Made by a program: the position numbers and the translations under genes. DNA of 18,439 nucleotides from Burkholderiales bacterium (GTDB taxonomy: Bacteria > Pseudomonadota > Gammaproteobacteria > Burkholderiales > Burkholderiaceae_C): contig JAABTC010000004.1 of NCBI GenBank assembly GCA_011390055.1, positions 1 to 18,439 on the forward strand. The letters are read 5' to 3'. Every line of letters starts with the position of its first letter. Positions within the stretch are counted from its first letter, which is position 1. Shown here piece by piece: positions 16,205 through 18,439 of the stretch. Below the pieces are notes generated by a model, which searched no databases, was not told the origin of the DNA, and saw only the letters and a list, made by a program, of their open reading frames with translations.

Positions 16205-16628
16205 ACAGGTAAGCGATCCAGCGGCCGCCGATGATGACGGCGATCCACAACCCCAGTGACAGTGCGGTCTGCGCGCGTGCCACGCGGTCCAGGCGCGCAA
16301 CGCCACCGCGCGCGTGGAACATCGCGGCATTGGTGCCCGCCGCCGCAACGAGCCCCATCTTGACGAGAAACGCGTAGTTGGCAATCAGCTCGGTGGGCTG
16401 GCTCGCGAACATCAGCAGGCCGCTGGCAGCCACGAGGCAGAACCCCGCCAGCGCCACCCCGAGCGACAGTTGCGCCAGCGGCGCCAGCGGCAGCTGCGCG
16501 CCGACGCCCCACACACGCAGCTCGAACAACAGCAGGTTGCCCACCAGTGCCGCGATGCCGAAGATGTGCAGCACCTCGAGCAGCGGATAAGCGAACGGAT
16601 GACCGGCAATCCATGCAAAGGGGCCCAT
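16203..16628 (-). CDS. Four-helix integral membrane protein of unknown function (DUF6644-like)
   Basis: The product is 141 residues and almost wholly hydrophobic. Predicted membrane segments are at about residues 15-36 (LEVLHIFGIAALVGNLLLFELRVW), 50-75 (APLAQLSLGVALAGFCLVAASGLLMF), 83-103 (ANYAFLVKMGLVAAAGTNAAMF) and 120-138 (QTALSLGLWIAVIIGGRWIAY). A basic loop, HARGGVARLDRVAR, lies between helices 3 and 4. The first helix has a His (H21) in LHIFGIAALVG, a pattern loosely like the first helix of CopD-type proteins. H105 lies at the end of helix 3. I associate the sequence with the uncharacterised DUF6644 group with moderate confidence. The start at 16628 is the first ATG giving a normal N-terminus. 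The same frame stays open far upstream, but only antisense to mpl. It is coupled to the exported protein gene that follows. Confidence 0.8.
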   Translation of the reverse strand: MGPFAWIAGHPFAYPLLEVLHIFGIAALVGNLLLFELRVWGVGAQLPLAPLAQLSLGVALAGFCLVAASGLLMFASQPTELIANYAFLVKMGLVAAAGTNAAMFHARGGVARLDRVARAQTALSLGLWIAVIIGGRWIAYL

Positions 16629-16679
16629 GGCGGCGATTGTCGGCGCGCGGCCCAGCGCCGTTGCCGGGCGCCGCAAACC

Positions 16680-16685
16680 TAGAAT
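16680..16685 (+). promoter_or_regulatory. -10-like box immediately upstream of mpl (possible leaderless start)
   Basis: TAGAAT is one mismatch from the -10 consensus and ends 6 nt before the mpl ATG. A standard -10 spacing would place transcription start on the A of the ATG, giving a leaderless message. No ribosome-binding sequence is visible. The -35 side is poor: TTGCCG at 16661 has only a 13-nt spacer. Confidence 0.4.
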
Positions 16686-16691
16686 CCCTCC

Positions 16692-18065
16692 ATGCACATC
16701 CACATCCTCGGCATCTGCGGCACCTTCATGGGCGGCATCGCAGCCATCGCGCGCGAGGCCGGCCACAAGGTCACCGGCTGCGATGCCAATGTCTACCCGC
16801 CGATGAGCGACCAGCTGCGCAGCCTGGGCATCGAGCTGATCGAGGGCTACAGCGCGGCGCAGATGGATTTGAAGCCCGACGTCTTCCTCGTCGGCAACGT
16901 CGTCACCCGCGCGCGCTCGCAGGATTTCGCGTTGATGGAGGCGATCCTGGACGCCGGCGCGAACTACACCAGCGGGCCGCAGTGGCTGGCCGAGAACGTG
17001 CTGCACCACCAGCATGTGCTGGCCGTGGCCGGCACCCACGGCAAGACCGGCACCACCTCGATGCTGGCCTGGATCCTTGAAGCCGCGGGCCTGAACCCCG
17101 GCTTCTTGGTCGGCGGCGTGCCGCTGAACTTCGGTGTCTCGGCGCGCCTGGGCAGCGGCAAGCACTTCGTGATCGAGGCCGACGAGTACGACACCGCGCT
17201 GTTCGACAAACGCAGCAAGTTCGTCCACTACCGGCCGCGCACCGCGATCATGAACAACCTCGAACACGACCACGCCGACATCTTCCCGGACCTGGCCGCG
17301 ATCGAGACCCAGTTCCACCACCTCGTGCGCACGGTGCCGTCGACCGGCCGGCTGGTCGTCAACGCCCGCGACGAAGCCTTGCAGCGCGTGCTGACGCGCG
17401 GCTGCTGGAGCGAGGTGGTGCGTTTCGGCGCGCTGCGCGAGGAACCCGGCGCGCTGCGCGCCCGCGGCGAAGCACACGCTTTCGACGTGCTGCGCGGCAG
17501 CCTGAAGATCGGCCGCGTCGAGTGGGCCCTGCAAGGCGAGCACAACCAGCTGAACGCGCTGGCCGCCATCGGCGCGGCCGAACATGTCGGTGTCGCCCCC
17601 GAAGCCGCTGCGGCGTCGCTGGCCGATTTCAAGAACGTCAAGCGTCGCATGGAGCTGGTGGGCGAGGCCGGTGGCGTGGTGGTCTACGACGACTTCGCGC
17701 ACCATCCCACCGCCATCCGCACCACCGTCGCCGGCCTGCGGCAGCGCGTCGGGCTGGCACGGGTGCTGGCGGTGTTCGAGCCGCGTTCGAACACCATGAA
17801 GCTCGGCTCGATGAAAGCCCAGCTGCCGTGGGCACTCGAGGAAGCCGACCTGAGCTTCTGCCTGCAGGGCGCCTACGGCTGGGATGCGCGCGACGCGCTG
17901 GCACCGATGGGCGCGATGGCCCATGTGGCGGATTCGGTCGACGGGCTGGTCGCGGCCATCGTCGCGGCCGCCCAGCCCGGTGACCACGTCCTGTGCATGA
18001 GCAACGGTGGCTTCGGCGGGATCCACGCCAAGTTGCTGGCCGCCCTGCGCGCGCGCTTCGGATGA
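16692..18065 (+). CDS. mpl: UDP-N-acetylmuramate:L-alanyl-gamma-D-glutamyl-meso-diaminopimelate ligase (murein peptide ligase)
   Basis: The 457-residue length is typical. Mpl joins recycled murein tripeptide to UDP-MurNAc with ATP, in the cytoplasm, for cell-wall recycling. All three Mur-ligase domains are recognisable. The N-terminal UDP-binding Rossmann part is HIHILGICGTFMGGIAAIAREAGHKVTGCD. The central ATPase has the P-loop GTHGKTGTT (K118), the EADEYDTALFDKRSKF stretch and NNLEHDHADIF. The C-terminal part has GEHNQLNALAAIGAAEHVG and YDDFAHHPTAIRTTVAGLR. The GICGTFMGG start and the DEYDTALFDKRSKF stretch are characteristic of Mpl rather than MurC. The P-loop has Gly120 where most Mur ligases have Thr. 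It is divergent from the membrane-protein gene, and its stop overlaps the start of the next gene (ATGA). Confidence 0.96.
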   Translation: MHIHILGICGTFMGGIAAIAREAGHKVTGCDANVYPPMSDQLRSLGIELIEGYSAAQMDLKPDVFLVGNVVTRARSQDFALMEAILDAGANYTSGPQWLAENVLHHQHVLAVAGTHGKTGTTSMLAWILEAAGLNPGFLVGGVPLNFGVSARLGSGKHFVIEADEYDTALFDKRSKFVHYRPRTAIMNNLEHDHADIFPDLAAIETQFHHLVRTVPSTGRLVVNARDEALQRVLTRGCWSEVVRFGALREEPGALRARGEAHAFDVLRGSLKIGRVEWALQGEHNQLNALAAIGAAEHVGVAPEAAAASLADFKNVKRRMELVGEAGGVVVYDDFAHHPTAIRTTVAGLRQRVGLARVLAVFEPRSNTMKLGSMKAQLPWALEEADLSFCLQGAYGWDARDALAPMGAMAHVADSVDGLVAAIVAAAQPGDHVLCMSNGGFGGIHAKLLAALRARFG

Positions 18066-18439
18066 ACGCGCGGGGTACGGCCGTGACCCCGACCCACCTG
18101 CTCTACCTGCACGGCTTCCGGTCGTCGCCGAAATCGGCGAAGGCGCGCGCGATGGCCGCCTGGATGCGCGCACACCGGCCGGACGTTCACTGGTGGTGCC
18201 CACACCTGCCCCCCGCGCCGAAGCAGGCCATGGCGATGGTGTTCGAACAGCTGGCAAGCTGGCCGGTGGAACGCATGGCGGTCGTCGGAAGCTCGCTGGG
18301 GGGCTTCTACGCCACCGTGGTCGCCGAGCGCACCGGCTGCGCGGCGGCCCTGCTCAACCCGGCCGTCAATCCCGCCCGCGACCTGGCCGGTCACATCGGC
18401 GAGCTGACCTCCTTCCACGACCCGGACGATCACTTCTAC
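18062..18439 (+). CDS. YqiA-like alpha/beta-hydrolase (esterase, UPF0227), 3' end beyond the window
   Basis: The first 126 residues are present, with no stop before the right edge. The start shows a classic alpha/beta-hydrolase beginning, LLYLHGFRSSPKSAKARAM, with the oxyanion HGF motif. It is followed by WWCPHLPPAPKQAM and the nucleophile elbow GSSLGGFYAT (serine of G-S-S-L-G), then LLNPAVNPARDL. These match the YqiA/UPF0227 esterases, which are about 190-200 residues long, so roughly two thirds is visible. The acid and histidine of the triad would lie beyond the window. The ATG overlaps the mpl stop by 4 nt (ATGA), indicating coupled translation. The physiological substrate is unknown. Confidence 0.85.
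   Translation, partial: MNARGTAVTPTHLLYLHGFRSSPKSAKARAMAAWMRAHRPDVHWWCPHLPPAPKQAMAMVFEQLASWPVERMAVVGSSLGGFYATVVAERTGCAAALLNPAVNPARDLAGHIGELTSFHDPDDHFY

Noticed and set aside
16629..18257. An upstream extension of the membrane-protein frame to 684 codons.
   Set aside because: It is antisense to mpl and yqiA, is not hydrophobic, and has no membrane-protein character until the ATG at 16628.

Overview
The window is high-GC DNA, densely packed and free of tRNA, rRNA, CRISPR and insertion-sequence signatures. Its gene content points to a betaproteobacterium of the order Burkholderiales, probably near the Leptothrix/Rubrivivax/Ideonella group. The supporting points are a pilGHIJ-chpA cluster, the rubredoxin / thiD-like / hemL neighbourhood, an mpl gene, and two copies of a C/G-run intergenic repeat of a kind common in that order. 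The taxonomic placement is inference from gene order and protein character, not from a search.

Layout, left to right. (1) Positions 1-2511, all leftward: a CecR-like TetR regulator, a NodT-type outer-membrane efflux lipoprotein, and the N-terminus of an RND periplasmic adaptor that runs off the left edge. The genes overlap, and a 16-nt inverted repeat upstream of tetR is a good operator candidate. (2) Positions 2602-12919, all leftward: a type IV pilus (Pil-Chp) chemosensory cluster, pilG, pilH, pilI, pilJ and a 2124-residue chpA hybrid kinase. No pilK (methyltransferase) or chpB (methylesterase) gene is present between or after them. A hairpin-rich intergenic repeat separates pilH from pilI. 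(3) A rubredoxin gene lies upstream of pilG on the same strand. Divergent from it, rightward, are an unusual ThiD-like kinase and hemL (glutamate-1-semialdehyde aminomutase). A palindrome containing a TACAAT box on each strand lies between rubredoxin and the thiD-like gene. (4) Positions 15727-16628, leftward: a coupled two-gene unit encoding a four-helix membrane protein and a small exported protein whose predicted mature N-terminus is His-His. Neither has a function I can name. (5) Positions 16692-18439, rightward: mpl (murein peptide ligase for cell-wall recycling) overlapping the start of a YqiA-like alpha/beta hydrolase that runs off the right edge.

How the parts work together. PilJ should sense at the inner membrane and signal through PilI to ChpA. 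ChpA phosphorylates PilG and PilH (and its own receiver) to control pilus extension and retraction. The efflux operon is probably autorepressed by its TetR protein. HemL feeds tetrapyrrole synthesis. Mpl reuses murein tripeptide. The most interesting uncharacterised item is the exported His-His protein with its membrane partner, which resembles a CopC/CopD-style arrangement in layout only. The divergent ThiD-like enzyme comes second.
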